Positions 1 to 11,500 of a stretch of 64,000 bases of DNA are shown piece by piece (within the stretch, counting starts at the first letter, position 1; every line of letters begins with the position of its first letter). The notes beneath the pieces were generated by a model. The model was given only the letters and a program-made list of their open reading frames with translations, made no database searches and was not told where the DNA came from. This stretch comes from Beijerinckiaceae bacterium (lineage in GTDB: Bacteria > Pseudomonadota > Alphaproteobacteria > Rhizobiales > Beijerinckiaceae). The stretch lies in the NCBI GenBank assembly GCA_009773635.1, contig WSYC01000015.1, forward strand, positions 1-64,000, written 5' to 3'. A program made the translations under genes and the position numbers.

Positions 1-1170
1 GGTGAAGCTGTCGCAGCGGCCTCGATCGCGCAGGTCCATCGCTGCGAGGTCGAGATCGACGGGGTTCGCCGCCCTGTCGCGGTGAAGGTGCTCAGGCCGG
101 GCATCGAGAAGATCTTCAACCGCGATATCGCAGCCCAACTCTATGTCGCCCGGCTGATCGAGCGCTTCGTGCCGTCCTCGCGCCGGCTGAAGCCGGTGGA
201 GGTCGTCGAGACGCTGGAGCGCACCGTCCTCTTGGAAATGGACCTTCGGTTTGAAGCCTCCGCGCTCTCGGAAATGGCGGAAAATATCGCTGGAGACCCC
301 GAATTTCGCGTGCCCTCGGTCGATTGGGAGCGCACCGCTCGCGATTGCATGACTCTCGAATGGATCGATGGCATCAAGCTCACCGATCTTCCGGCGCTCG
401 ATGCTGCCGGGATAGATCGGGTGGCGCTCGCCCGCGTCGCGATGCAGAGCTTCCTGCGGCACGCGCTGCGCGACGGGTTTTTCCACGCGGATATGCACCC
501 CGGCAATCTCTTCGCACTCCGGGATGGCACGCTGGTGGCGGTTGATCTCGGCATCATGGGCCGCCTCGGTTTCAAGGAGCGGCGGTTTCTGGCGGAAATC
601 CTGCTCGGGTTCATTACCCGCAACTACCGCCGGATCGCCGAAGTGCATTTCGAGGCGGGGTACGTTCCTGTCCGGCATTCGGTGGAGGATTTCGCGCAGG
701 CGCTGCGCGCGGTCGGCGAGAAAATCCATGGCCGCAACGCCGCAGAGATCTCGATGGCGCATCTTCTCGGTCTCCTGTTCGAAATCACCGCGCTCTTCGA
801 CATGGCGACGCGAACAGAACTCGTGCTCTTGCAAAAGACCATGGTCGTTGTTGAAGGCGTCTCGCGCACCCTCGATCCGACCTTCGACATGTGGCATTCA
901 GCGGAGCCGGTGATCCGCGAATGGATCGAGCGCAACCTCGGCCCCGTCGGCAAAATCGAGGAACTCGGGCGCGATGCGGCCTCGATGCTGCGGGCCATCG
1001 GCAAGATGCCCGATCTTGTCGCGCGCGGCGAGACGCTGCTCGGTGCGATCGAGGCGCGGGGGAACGAAAATACGGAGCCGCAGACTGGTCATGCCGCCTT
1101 TTCAGGCATACGTCTTGCGCTCTGGATCATCGCGCTGGTGCACGTGATCTTGCTGTTCCGAAGCTTCTAG
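1..1170 (+). CDS. ubiB: UbiB/ABC1 family protein (ubiquinone biosynthesis), 5' truncated by window
   Basis: Open frame from base 1 (GEAVAAASIAQVHRCEV..VAVKVLRPGI) with ABC1 kinase-like motifs (HADMHPGNLF, VAVDLGIMGRL) and C-terminal TM. Confidence 0.93.
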   Translation, partial: GEAVAAASIAQVHRCEVEIDGVRRPVAVKVLRPGIEKIFNRDIAAQLYVARLIERFVPSSRRLKPVEVVETLERTVLLEMDLRFEASALSEMAENIAGDPEFRVPSVDWERTARDCMTLEWIDGIKLTDLPALDAAGIDRVALARVAMQSFLRHALRDGFFHADMHPGNLFALRDGTLVAVDLGIMGRLGFKERRFLAEILLGFITRNYRRIAEVHFEAGYVPVRHSVEDFAQALRAVGEKIHGRNAAEISMAHLLGLLFEITALFDMATRTELVLLQKTMVVVEGVSRTLDPTFDMWHSAEPVIREWIERNLGPVGKIEELGRDAASMLRAIGKMPDLVARGETLLGAIEARGNENTEPQTGHAAFSGIRLALWIIALVHVILLFRSF

Positions 1171-1271
1171 AGCATTTTCAGTGAATTCACATTCACTTCA
1201 TTTGCTCTATCCTCTTGTTTTGTCGCATTTTCTTTACGCGAACCGATCCCCACTTCGCTCGAAAATGCTCT
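1169..1271. repeat. Rhizobiales-type intergenic palindromic element
   Basis: Terminal 11-bp inverted arms AGAGCATTTTC...GAAAATGCTCT; contains CGAAGTGGGGATCGGTTCGCGTAAAG core on minus strand. Confidence 0.75.
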
Positions 1272-1287
1272 AGCCGGGAGACCCGCC

Positions 1288-2547
1288 ATGCTGAAAGGAC
1301 GCTCCATCCTGCTCATCATCGGGGGCGGCATCGCTGCCTACAAATCCGCCGAACTCATCCGCCTGATCAAGAAGTCCGGCGGCGGCGTGCGCGTGATCCT
1401 GACGAAAGCGGGCAGCGAGTTCGTGACACCGCTGACGCTTGCCAGCCTCTCGGGTGAGAAGGTCTATGATCACCTCTTCTCGTTGACCGACGAGATCGAG
1501 ATGGGGCATATTGAGTTGTCGCGTGTCGCGGACCTTGTCGTGGTCGCGCCCGCAACCGCCGATCTCATGGCGAAAGCCGCGAATGGCCTCGCCAATGATC
1601 TCGCCTCCACCACGCTGCTCGCCACCGACAAACCCGTGTTGATGGCCCCGGCGATGAATGTCCGCATGTGGCTGCACGCCGCCACGCAGCGAAATCTCGC
1701 CACGCTTCGTGCCGATGGCGTCACTTTTGTCGGCCCCAATGAGGGCGACATGGCGTGCGGTGAATATGGCCCCGGCCGTATGGCTGAACCTGCTGAAATT
1801 CTCGCGGCCATCGACGAGATGTTCGGTTCCGGCGCGATCCCCATGCCGGCTCCACCGCCCGTGAAGGAGCTGGCGCCACCGCGCGGCCCGCTCGCCGGCA
1901 AGCACGTGCTGATCACCGCCGGGCCGACGCATGAGCCGATCGACCCCGTGCGCTACATCGCCAACCGGTCCTCGGGCAAGCAGGGTTATGCGCTGGCGGA
2001 AGCCGCGCGGGATTTGGGTGCGCGCGTCACGCTCGTCTCTGGCCCGGTCAGCCTTCCGCCGCCAGCGGGTGTGATGCTCGTCCGTGTCGAGACCGCGCGT
2101 GAGATGAACGAGGCGGTAGAAGCCGCGCTGCCGGCGGATATCGCGATTTTCGCTGCTGCGGTCGCCGACTGGCGCGTCAAGGCCGAGGCCGGGCAGAAGC
2201 TCAAGAAGGATGGCAAGGCCATTCCTCCGCTCGAATTGGCCGAAAATCCGGATATTCTCGCGCGCATCGCCCGCCACCCGAGCAAGCGCCCGGCGCTGGT
2301 GGTCGGCTTTGCGGCGGAGACCGAGAAGGTCGTCGAGCATGCGCAGGCCAAGCGCGCCCGCAAGGGCTGCGATATCATCGTCGCCAATGATGTTTCGCCG
2401 GGATCCGGCGTGATGGGCGGAGATCGCAACCGCGTGCATATTCTCGGCGATGCCGGCGCCGAAACACTTCCCGAGATGGACAAGGCCGCCGTTGCCCGCG
2501 CGCTGATCGCCCGCTTTGCCGTTACCCTCGCCCGAAAAGAAAGCTGA
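1288..2547 (+). CDS. coaBC: Bifunctional phosphopantothenoylcysteine decarboxylase/phosphopantothenate-cysteine ligase
   Basis: [21 protein letters not shown]-terminus, APAMNVRMW motif, C-terminal [34 protein letters not shown]. Confidence 0.96.
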   Translation: MLKGRSILLIIGGGIAAYKSAELIRLIKKSGGGVRVILTKAGSEFVTPLTLASLSGEKVYDHLFSLTDEIEMGHIELSRVADLVVVAPATADLMAKAANGLANDLASTTLLATDKPVLMAPAMNVRMWLHAATQRNLATLRADGVTFVGPNEGDMACGEYGPGRMAEPAEILAAIDEMFGSGAIPMPAPPPVKELAPPRGPLAGKHVLITAGPTHEPIDPVRYIANRSSGKQGYALAEAARDLGARVTLVSGPVSLPPPAGVMLVRVETAREMNEAVEAALPADIAIFAAAVADWRVKAEAGQKLKKDGKAIPPLELAENPDILARIARHPSKRPALVVGFAAETEKVVEHAQAKRARKGCDIIVANDVSPGSGVMGGDRNRVHILGDAGAETLPEMDKAAVARALIARFAVTLARKES

Positions 2548-2552
2548 TTGCC

Positions 2553-3011
2553 GTGACATCCCGCCCCCGCCTCAGCCTCAAGCGCCTGCCGCATGCCGAA
2601 GGCCTGCCCTTGCCCGCGTATCAGAGCACCGATGCTGCCGGCTTTGATCTTCCGGCCGCCATCGCTGAAGGCGAGCCGCTGGTGCTGGCACCCGGCGCGC
2701 GCATGCTGGTGCCGACGGGGTTCATCTTCGAGCTTCAGACCGGCTTCGAGGCGCAGGTGCGTCCGCGCTCTGGCCTCGCGTTGAAGAACGGTGTCACGGT
2801 ACTCAATGCCCCCGGCACCATCGACGCCGATTATCGCGGCGAGGTGCAGGTGATCCTCGTCAACCACGGGCGAACGAATTTTGCGATCACCCGCGGCATG
2901 CGGATCGCGCAATGCGTGATCGCGCCGGTGGTGCAGGCCGCTTTCGTCGAAATCGACACGCTGGCGGAAACCGCGCGTGGCGAGGGCGGGTTTGGATCGA
3001 CTGGAGTTTGA
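2553..3011 (+). CDS. dut: dUTP diphosphatase
   Basis: [34 protein letters not shown], and C-terminal GGFGSTG motif. Confidence 0.96.
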   Translation: MTSRPRLSLKRLPHAEGLPLPAYQSTDAAGFDLPAAIAEGEPLVLAPGARMLVPTGFIFELQTGFEAQVRPRSGLALKNGVTVLNAPGTIDADYRGEVQVILVNHGRTNFAITRGMRIAQCVIAPVVQAAFVEIDTLAETARGEGGFGSTGV

Positions 3012-3066
3012 TTTTCTCTAGGACGATTGAAAACAAGAAAACTGTCCTGAATTTGCGCTGAAAAAC

Positions 3067-3087
3067 ACAAGTTGAGAGAACTTGTTT
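3067..3087. terminator. Possible intrinsic terminator/hairpin between dut and cysK
   Basis: ACAAGTT-GAGAG-AACTTGT stem-loop followed by only a short T run. Confidence 0.3.
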
Positions 3088-3142
3088 CCGGTGTTGCGCG
3101 CGCCTAGCTTTCCAGCATGTTCCTGCCGGGAGTTTTCGTGTC

Positions 3143-4132
3143 ATGACCGCCCATGCCTCCAAGAATGCCGAAGCCGCCGCCCGCAAGCCGGGTCGCGGGC
3201 GCGTTTATGGCTCCATCACCGAGACGATCGGGGATACGCCCATCGTGCGGCTGGACCGGCTGGCGCGCAGCGAAGGCGTGAAAGCGAACCTCTTTGCCAA
3301 GCTGGAGTTCTTCAATCCGATCTCCTCGGTGAAGGACCGCATCGGCGTCTCCATGATCGAGACCGCGGAAGCCGCCGGCCTGATCACGCCGGGTAAGACC
3401 GTGCTGGTCGAGCCGACCTCCGGCAACACCGGCATTGCGCTCGCCTTCGTGGCGGCTGCGAAGGGGTATCGGCTGATCCTCACCATGCCGGAGACCATGT
3501 CGATCGAGCGGCGCAAGATGCTCGCCTATCTCGGCGCAGAACTCGTGCTGACCGAAGGCCCGAAGGGTATGAAAGGCGCCATCGCCAAGGCCGAGGAGAT
3601 CGTCGCGGAAACCCCGCACGCCGTGATCCCGCAGCAGTTCAGGAACCCGGCGAACCCCGCGATCCACCGTGCGACGACCGCCGAGGAAATCTGGAACGAT
3701 ACCAATGGCACCGTCGATATCTTCATCGCCGGCGTCGGCACCGGCGGCACGATCACCGGCGTCGGGCAGGTGCTCAAAGCCCGCAAACCCGGTGTGAAAA
3801 TCATCGCGGTCGAGCCGACCGAAAGCCCGGTGCTGTCGGGTGGCGAACCCGGTCCTCACAAGATTCAGGGCATCGGCGCGGGGTTTGTGCCGGATATCCT
3901 CGATCGCGGCGTGATCGACGAGATCGTCAAGATCGACAGCGCGACCGCTATTTCGACCGCGCGCCTGCTTGCCCGCACGGAAGGCGTGCCGGGTGGCATC
4001 TCGTCGGGCGCGGCGACGGCGGCAGCGCTGGAGGTTGCGCGGCGGCCCGAGAATGCCGGCAAGAACATCGTGTTCATCGTGCCGTCCTTCGCCGAGCGCT
4101 ATATTTCGAGCCTGCTGTTCGAAGGGCTGTGA
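3143..4132 (+). CDS. cysK: Cysteine synthase A (PLP-dependent)
   Basis: [27 protein letters not shown] lysine motif, [19 protein letters not shown]. Confidence 0.95.
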   Translation: MTAHASKNAEAAARKPGRGRVYGSITETIGDTPIVRLDRLARSEGVKANLFAKLEFFNPISSVKDRIGVSMIETAEAAGLITPGKTVLVEPTSGNTGIALAFVAAAKGYRLILTMPETMSIERRKMLAYLGAELVLTEGPKGMKGAIAKAEEIVAETPHAVIPQQFRNPANPAIHRATTAEEIWNDTNGTVDIFIAGVGTGGTITGVGQVLKARKPGVKIIAVEPTESPVLSGGEPGPHKIQGIGAGFVPDILDRGVIDEIVKIDSATAISTARLLARTEGVPGGISSGAATAAALEVARRPENAGKNIVFIVPSFAERYISSLLFEGL

Positions 4133-4250
4133 GTGCCGCTTGCCGCGGGCGATCGAGGCGCACTTTGCGGTGAATCGCAATGTTTTTTGCCCGCGACGGG
4201 GCGAACCGCCGTTGCGGCGCTGGCGCTGATCGTCTAAACGGATCAGCGAA

Positions 4251-4327
4251 GCACCCATAGCTCAGCTGGATAGAGTGTTGGATTCCGAATCCAAAGGTCG
4301 CAGGTTCGAATCCTGCTGGGTGCGCCA
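4251..4327 (+). tRNA. tRNA-Arg (anticodon CCG)
   Basis: 77-nt cloverleaf GCACCCA...TGGGTGC-G-CCA, anticodon stem TTGGATTCCGAATCCAA, T-loop GGTTCGAATCC. Confidence 0.95.
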
Positions 4328-4364
4328 TCTTCCTTCAGTGCCAAGTCATCGTCGGATCGACCCA

Positions 4365-5063
4365 TCAGGCCAGAGGATCGTCGATCAGGTTGTCTGGCGA
4401 GGCGAGTTTGGTCAGGCTCGCGAGGTCCTCGATGTGGATGCGTCGTCCGGCCACGCGCACGCGGTAGGATTGCAGTGTGACGAAGGTTCGCGACAGGACT
4501 TCCGGTGCAATGCCAAGCCGCCCCGCCAGCACTTTCTTGTCGAAGGGAAGGTCGAACTGGTTCAGCCCGCCGGTTTCGGCGTTGAACCGAACGAGCCACG
4601 CCGCCGTGCGCTCGAGGCTGGAGCGAAGCTTCTGGTTCTTCAGCTCCTTGAGCACGCCGCGATAGGCTTGTGCCAATTCCCGCGTCAACGCCCGCGCGAA
4701 GCCGGCATCGATGTCGAAGATCGCGCGGATTGCCTCCGACGGCACCATCAGGATGCGGGCGGACGAGAGCACCCGCGCCGACTTGAGGTAGGGCTTGTCG
4801 AGCACCACTGCCGCAAGAATGAAACTGCTGCCCGGACCCAGCACCCCCACGGTCGTCTCGCGGTCGCGATAGCGCGAGAACAGCTCGACCTGCCCCTCGA
4901 CGACGATGTGGAGAAAGTCCGGCGGCTCGCCCTCCCGGATCAGTTCGACATGGGCCGGAAAGCGCTGGAGAAAGGCCCCGCGCAGGAGTTGCGGGCGGTG
5001 TTCTTCCGCTGCAGCCGCGATCAGGGACACCGAGCCGACCAGATCGAATTCCTCGGGTCTCAT
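4365..5063 (-). CDS. Crp/Fnr family transcriptional regulator (DNR/NarR-like, no cysteines)
   Basis: cNMP-binding fold plus C-terminal HTH (VLAGRLGIAPEVLSRTFVTLQSYRV); start chosen at MRPEEF; divergent from narK with FNR-type boxes between. Confidence 0.9.
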   Translation of the reverse strand: MRPEEFDLVGSVSLIAAAAEEHRPQLLRGAFLQRFPAHVELIREGEPPDFLHIVVEGQVELFSRYRDRETTVGVLGPGSSFILAAVVLDKPYLKSARVLSSARILMVPSEAIRAIFDIDAGFARALTRELAQAYRGVLKELKNQKLRSSLERTAAWLVRFNAETGGLNQFDLPFDKKVLAGRLGIAPEVLSRTFVTLQSYRVRVAGRRIHIEDLASLTKLASPDNLIDDPLA

Positions 5064-5108
5064 GGGTTGATCCTGTTCGTGCTCAAGAGTTGAGCGCCAA
5101 TTTATATC

Positions 5109-5122
5109 TTGATATTTATCAA
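5109..5122. promoter_or_regulatory. FNR/DNR-type box TTGATATTTATCAA
   Basis: Perfect match to TTGAT-N4-ATCAA in the divergent regulator/narK intergenic region. Confidence 0.85.
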
Positions 5123-5222
5123 ATTGCAAATTGCGCTTTGTTCCAGCCAAAAATGACGATTACTCAGCAAAAATTGTGCTTTTGCGGAGTCCGCCTTGAA
5201 TCGCTGTCGAGGCTGGTTCCGC

Positions 5223-5236
5223 TTGATCCACATCAA
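5223..5236. promoter_or_regulatory. FNR/DNR-type box TTGATCCACATCAA upstream of narK
   Basis: Perfect match to TTGAT-N4-ATCAA, centred ~76 bp upstream of the narK ATG. Confidence 0.88.
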
Positions 5237-5305
5237 GGGGAAACTGCGCGGCAGAGTCAACCGTCGCGCCCGACGCGGAAAGCGTTCCGCATTGGGGGGC
5301 ACGAC

Positions 5306-8053
5306 ATGGCCACAGTACCGATTTCAAAATCCGAACAGGGCGCCGCGCTCTGGATGTCTACCTTTGCCTTCACGGTCTGCTTTGCCGTCTGGACGATCTT
5401 CGCCATTATCGGCATCCAGATCAAAAAGGACCTAGGTCTTACCGAGACGCAATTCGGCCTGCTGATCGGCACGCCGATCCTGACCGGCTCGCTCATCCGC
5501 CTGATGCTCGGCATCTGGTCGGATCAATACGGCGGCCGCGTCGTCTATTTCTGGACGATGATCTCGGCGGCGCTCGCCACATTCCTTCTCACCTATGCCT
5601 ATGACTACACCACTTTCCTGATCGCCGCGCTCGGCGTCGGCATCGCGGGTGGCTCGTTCTCGGTCGGCATCGCCTATGTGTCCAAATGGTATCCCAAGGG
5701 CAAGCAGGGCACGGCGCTCGGCATTTTCGGTGCGGGCAATGTCGGCGCAGCCGTCACCAAGTTCGCGGCACCCGCAGTCATGGTGGCCTACAGCTGGAAG
5801 ATGGTGGCCATGGTCTGGGCCGCGGGCCTTCTGGTGACGGCCGTCCTGTTCCTCATGATGACCAAGGATGATCCCGATCTCGCCGAACGTCGTCGGACAG
5901 GCGCAAAGCCTGAGCCGCTCTCGGCCATGATGGAGCCCTTGAAGAACATTCAGGTCTGGCGCTTCGCGCTCTATTACTTCTTCGTTTTCGGTGCCTTCGT
6001 GGCGCTGGCGCTCTGGCTGCCGCGTTACCTGATCGGCGTCTACGGCTTCGATATCAAGACCGCCGGCATGATCGGCGCGGTCTACTCGATTCCGGCCTCG
6101 CTGTTCCGCGCCTATGGCGGCCATCTCTCCGACAAGCTTGGCGCCCGCAAGATCATGTACTGGACGTTCATCGTCTCGGTAATCTGCACCTTTCTGCTGT
6201 CCTACCCGCCCACGGACTACACCGTCCAGGGCGTGAGCGGGCCGATCACCTTCCGCATCGCGACAGGGGCAGGCGGGTTCATGGTCATGACCTTCGTGCT
6301 CGGCTTCTTCATGAGTTTGGGCAAGGCCGCCGTCTACAAGCACATCCCGGTCTACTACCCCGACCGCGTCGGCGCGGTCGGCGGCGTGGTTGGTCTTGTC
6401 GGCGGCCTCGGTGGTTTCGTGCTGCCGCTGGCCTTCGGCTGGCTCCTTGACCAGACCGGCATCTGGCAATCCTGCTTCATGCTGCTGTTCGCCATCGTCG
6501 CAGCCTCGCTGATCTGGATGCATATGGCGATCCGCCACATGGAGCAGGAAGCTGCCGGCCCTGCGCTGGCGAAGCTGCCGCAACTTCCTGAAATGCAGCC
6601 GATCCACGAGCCGCATCACGAGGGTGCGCTTTCCGGCCATGTCATCGAGGACTGGCGCCCGGAGGACCAGAAATTCTGGGACGAGAAAGGTCGCGCCATC
6701 GCGAAGCGCAACCTCTGGATCTCGATCCCGGCGCTGCTTCTGGCCTTCGCGGTGTGGATGGTGTGGTCGGTGGTCGTGGCCAAGCTGCCCCAGATCGGCT
6801 TCAAGTTCACGACCGGCGAACTCTTCTGGCTCGCCGCGCTGCCGGGGCTTTCCGGCGCGACCTTGCGCATTTTCTACTCCTTCATGGTGCCGGTCTTCGG
6901 CGGACGGCTCTGGACAACCTTGTCCACCTGGTCGCTGATCCTGCCGGCGCTCGGCATCGGCTTTGCGGTGCAAAATCCGCAGACCCCCTACCTGATCTTC
7001 GTCATTCTCGCGCTGCTCTGCGGGTTTGGCGGCGGCAACTTCGCCTCCTCCATGGCCAATATCTCGTTCTTCTTCCCCAAGAAGGAGAAGGGCAATGCGC
7101 TCGCGCTCAATGCCGGCCTTGGCAATCTCGGGGTGAGCGTGGTGCAGTTCGTGGTGCCGCTGATCATTACCGCCGGCGTCTTTGGTGCCATCGGTGGCGA
7201 GGGTGTGCCGCTCTCGAATGGCCAGAAGCTGTTCGTGCAGAACGCCGGCTTCATCTGGGTGCCGTTCATCATCGCCAGCGCGATTGCGGCCTGGTTCGGG
7301 ATGAATGATCTTGCCACGGCGAAAGCCAGCTTTGCCGACCAGGCAGTAATCTTCCGCCGGCAGGACAACTGGCTGATGAGCTGGCTCTATGTCGGCACCT
7401 TCGGCTCGTTCATCGGCTACTCTGCGGGTTTCCCGCTCCTGGCCAAGACGATGTTCCCGGCCGTGGACAGCCTGCAATACGTCTTCCTCGGCCCGTTCGT
7501 GGGTGCGGTCTCCCGCGCGGCAACCGGCTGGATCTCGGACAAGTGGGGCGGTGGCCGTGTCACCTTCTGGGTGTTCGTCGGCATGATCTTTGCGGTCGGC
7601 GGCGTGCTCTACTTCCTCGGCATCAAGGATCAGCCGGGCGCGTTCTGGGGCTTCTTTGCCTGCTTCCTCGCGCTGTTCTTCCTGACCGGCGTCGGCAATG
7701 CCTCCACCTTCCAGATGATCCCCGCGATCATGCGCAAGCAGATCGCGCGGCTGGAGCCGCAGATGAACCCGGCCGAAGCGCTCAAGCAATCCGAGAAGGA
7801 AAGCGCGGCGATCATCGGCTTCACCTCGGCGATCGCGGCCTATGGCGCCTTCTTCATCCCGAAGAGCTACGGCACCTCGATCGCGATGACCGGCGGGCCA
7901 CAGGCCGCGCTCTGGGGCTTCCTCGCCTTCTACGTGAGCTGCGTCCTCGTGACCTGGTTCTTCTATACCCGGCGCGGCGGCCTGCTGTTCGATGTCGAGC
8001 GCGGCGGGCCCTCAGCGCCGGTTGGCCCGGCAATTTCGGGAGCCGTGCGGTGA
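5306..8053 (+). CDS. narK: Fused nitrate/nitrite MFS transporter (NarK1-NarK2 tandem)
   Basis: About 915 aa with two consecutive MFS halves; second half begins near FWDEKGRAIAKRNLWISIPALLLAFAVWMVWSVV; directly upstream of narG. Confidence 0.92.
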   Translation: MATVPISKSEQGAALWMSTFAFTVCFAVWTIFAIIGIQIKKDLGLTETQFGLLIGTPILTGSLIRLMLGIWSDQYGGRVVYFWTMISAALATFLLTYAYDYTTFLIAALGVGIAGGSFSVGIAYVSKWYPKGKQGTALGIFGAGNVGAAVTKFAAPAVMVAYSWKMVAMVWAAGLLVTAVLFLMMTKDDPDLAERRRTGAKPEPLSAMMEPLKNIQVWRFALYYFFVFGAFVALALWLPRYLIGVYGFDIKTAGMIGAVYSIPASLFRAYGGHLSDKLGARKIMYWTFIVSVICTFLLSYPPTDYTVQGVSGPITFRIATGAGGFMVMTFVLGFFMSLGKAAVYKHIPVYYPDRVGAVGGVVGLVGGLGGFVLPLAFGWLLDQTGIWQSCFMLLFAIVAASLIWMHMAIRHMEQEAAGPALAKLPQLPEMQPIHEPHHEGALSGHVIEDWRPEDQKFWDEKGRAIAKRNLWISIPALLLAFAVWMVWSVVVAKLPQIGFKFTTGELFWLAALPGLSGATLRIFYSFMVPVFGGRLWTTLSTWSLILPALGIGFAVQNPQTPYLIFVILALLCGFGGGNFASSMANISFFFPKKEKGNALALNAGLGNLGVSVVQFVVPLIITAGVFGAIGGEGVPLSNGQKLFVQNAGFIWVPFIIASAIAAWFGMNDLATAKASFADQAVIFRRQDNWLMSWLYVGTFGSFIGYSAGFPLLAKTMFPAVDSLQYVFLGPFVGAVSRAATGWISDKWGGGRVTFWVFVGMIFAVGGVLYFLGIKDQPGAFWGFFACFLALFFLTGVGNASTFQMIPAIMRKQIARLEPQMNPAEALKQSEKESAAIIGFTSAIAAYGAFFIPKSYGTSIAMTGGPQAALWGFLAFYVSCVLVTWFFYTRRGGLLFDVERGGPSAPVGPAISGAVR

Positions 8054-8505
8054 GCAACGCGAACACACCCGAAGCGGGGGGGATGCCCTCCCCGCGCCCG
8101 GCTTGGGCGGTGCCACTCGGAGGCGTCGCGGTCGTTTTCGGCATCACAAGCCTCGTCTCCGGCGGCATGACCCTGTTTGGCAGCGCGGAGGCGCGCGCGG
8201 CAGCTGGCGCGGTCGTGCCTTTCATCCTCTGGTTCAACTTCTTCAGCGCGCCAGTCTATATCGCCGCGGGAATGGGACTGATGATGTGGCGGCGCTGGGG
8301 CGCGCAAACGTCACTTTTGATGCTGGTCATGCTGCTGGCTGCCTCGGTGGCCCTCCTGATCCATATCGCGGGCGGTGGAACCTACGAGTTGCGCACCGTG
8401 TTCGCGATGATGCTCCGGGTAGCGCTATGGGCGGGCATCGTCTTCCTCGCATGCAAATCACTTGGCTGCGCATTCCTCTGCCATCCCAGCACCGCTTCCC
8501 GATGA
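8050..8505 (+). CDS. Small multi-TM membrane protein between narK and narG
   Basis: GTG start overlaps the narK stop by 4 nt; several hydrophobic helices; same strand as the nar operon. Confidence 0.65.
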   Translation: MSNANTPEAGGMPSPRPAWAVPLGGVAVVFGITSLVSGGMTLFGSAEARAAAGAVVPFILWFNFFSAPVYIAAGMGLMMWRRWGAQTSLLMLVMLLAASVALLIHIAGGGTYELRTVFAMMLRVALWAGIVFLACKSLGCAFLCHPSTASR

Positions 8506-8538
8506 ACCGCTTGAATCCTTCCTGACCGGAGACTTGCC

Positions 8539-11500
8539 ATGAGCCACTTTCTTGATCGTCTGACCTTCTTCACCAAGGTCAAACAGCCCTTCTCGGATGG
8601 GCACGGCATCACCACCAGCGAGGATCGTCGCTGGGAGGATGGGTATCGCAAGCGCTGGCAGCACGACAAGATCGTGCGCTCCACGCATGGCGCGAACTGC
8701 ACGGGGTCGTGCAGCTGGAAGATCTACGTCAAGGGCGGCATCGTCACCTGGGAAACCCAGCAGACAGATTACCCCCGCACCCGGCCCGATCTGCCGAACC
8801 ACGAGCCGCGCGGCTGCTCGCGCGGGGCCTCCTACAGCTGGTATCTCTACTCGGGCAACCGGGTGAAATACCCGCTGATCCGTTCCCGCCTGCTGCGGCT
8901 CTGGCGCGAGGCGCGCACGGTGCGCACCCCGGTCGCGGCCTGGGCCTCGATCGTCGAGGACCCGGACAAGCGCGCGAGCTACACCAAGAAGCGCGGCCAC
9001 GGTGGTTTTGTCCGCGCGCATTGGGATGAGGTCAACGAGATCATCGCGGCGGCGAACGCCTATACCGCGAAGACCCACGGTCCGGACCGCATCTTCGGCT
9101 TCTCGCCGATCCCGGCGATGTCGATGGTGAGCTATGCGGCGGGCTCGCGCTATCTCAGCCTCATCGGCGGCGTCTGCATGTCGTTCTACGACTGGTATTG
9201 CGACCTGCCGCCCTCCTCGCCGCAGACCTGGGGCGAGCAGACGGACGTGCCGGAATCGGCGGACTGGTACAACGCCGGCTTCATCATTCTCTGGGGCTCG
9301 AACGTGCCGCAGACCCGCACGCCCGACGCGCATTTCTACACGGAAGCGCGCTATCGCGGCATGAAGTCCGCCGTCATCTGCCCGGATTACTCGGAAGCCT
9401 CGAAGTTCGGCGACATCTGGCTTTCGGTGAAGCAGGGCACGGATTCAGCCCTCGCGATGGCGATGGGGCACGTCATCCTGAAGGAATACCACGTCGACCG
9501 GCAGGCGACGTATTTCCGCGATTATGTCCGCCAGTACACGGACATGCCGATGCTGGTGCGGCTGGTCAAACAGGGCACCTCCTACGTGCCCGAGCGCTTC
9601 CTGCGCGCCTCCGATTTCGATGCTTCGCTCGACGAGAAGAACAACCCGGAATGGAAGACCGTCGCTTACGACGAGAATACCGGCGATATCGTGGTGCCCA
9701 AGGGCTCGGTCGGTTTCCGCTGGGGCGAACAGGGCAAGTGGAACCTCGAAGAGAAGGAATCCACAGGCAAGGACACAAAACTCAGGCTCTCGCTGGACGA
9801 TTTCCGGGACGAGCTGGCCGAGGTCGCCTTCCCGTATTTCGGCAACATCGAACACGAGCACTTCACCTCCGACAACAACCCCTCGGTGCTGACCCGCAAC
9901 GTGCCGGTACGCCGCATCCAGACGGCCGAAGGCGAAACGCTGGTTGCGACCGTGCACGACCTCTTCCTCGCCAACTATGGTGTCGATCGTGGCTATGGCG
10001 GGCTCTATGACGCCCGTTCCTACGACGAGGCGGTGCCCTATACCCCTGCCTGGGCCGAGAAGATCACCGGCGTCTCCCGCGACAAGATCATTCAGGTCGC
10101 GCGTGAATTCGCGACCAACGCCGAGAAGACCAAGGGGCGTTCCATGGTCATCATCGGGGCGGCGATGAACCACTGGTATCACTGCGACATGAACTATCGT
10201 GGCGTCATCAACATGCTGGTGATGTGCGGCTGCGTAGGTCAGTCCGGGGGCGGCTGGGCGCATTATGTCGGGCAGGAGAAGCTCCGCCCGCAGGCTGGTT
10301 GGGCGCCGCTCGCCTTCGCGCTGGATTGGGGCCGCCCGCCCCGCCAGCAGAACTCGACCTCGGCCTTCTATGCCCATTCCGACCAGTGGCGCTACGAGAC
10401 CGTGAATGTCGGCGATATCGTCTCCCCGACCGCACCGGCAGGACCTTGGGACGGCGCGATCATCGACTACAACATCCGCGCCGAACGGATGGGCTGGCTG
10501 CCCTCGGCGCCACAACTTGAGACCAATCCGTTGCAGGTCTCGAAAGATGCCGCAGCGGCCGGCATGGATCCGAAGGACTATGTTGTCAAAAGCCTCAAGG
10601 ATGGCTCGCTCAAGCTCTCCTGCGAGGACCCGGACAACCCCAAGAACTGGCCGCGCAACCTCTTTGTCTGGCGCTCGAACCTGCTGGGTTCTTCCGGCAA
10701 GGGGCATGAGTATTTCCTCAAGCACCTCCTTGGCACCACGCATGGCGTGCTCGGCAAGGATCTCGGTCAGGAAGGCAAGGCCAAGTCGAAAGAGGCCGTC
10801 TGGCACGAGAAGGCTCCGGAGGGGAAACTCGACCTCCTCGTCACACTCGATTTCCGCATGTCCACCACCTGCGTCTACTCGGACATCGTGCTCCCCACAG
10901 CGACCTGGTACGAAAAGAATGACCTCAACACCTCCGACATGCACCCGTTCATCCACCCGCTGACCAGCGCGGTGGACCCGGCCTGGGAGGCGCGTTCGGA
11001 TTGGGAAATCTACAAGGGGCTGGCGAAAACCTTTTCGAAGGTCGCGCCGGAGGTGCTCGGGGTCGAGAAGGATGTCGTGCTCAACCCGATCATGCACGAC
11101 AGCCCCAACGAGATCGCGCAGCCCTTCGACGTCAAGGACTGGAAGAAGGGCGAGTGCGATCCGATCCCCGGCAAGACCATGCCGACGATCACGGTTGTCG
11201 AACGGGATTACCCCAATACCTACGCCCGCTTCACCTCGCTGGGCCCGCTGATGGAGAAGGTCGGCAATGCCATCAAGGGGATCGCCTGGAAGACGGATCA
11301 CGAGGTCGAGCATCTCAAGGCGCTCAATGGCGTGCATACGGATGGCCCGACCAAGGGCATGGCGAAGATCGTCAGCGATATCGATGCCGCCGAAACCCTG
11401 CTGATGCTCGCACCGGAAACCAACGGCGAAGTGGCGGTGCGCTCGTGGCAATCGCTGGAGAAGACCACGGGTCTCGAACACGCCCATCTCGCGCTGCCCA

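Noticed and set aside
4251-4327. tRNA-Arg as an integration site for the nar block
   Set aside because: No integrase or duplicated tRNA 3' end was seen nearby; association is positional only.
5432-7789. 785-aa antisense ORF on minus strand across narK
   Set aside because: High-GC shadow ORF: low complexity, Arg/Glu/His-rich, opposite a well-recognised transporter gene.
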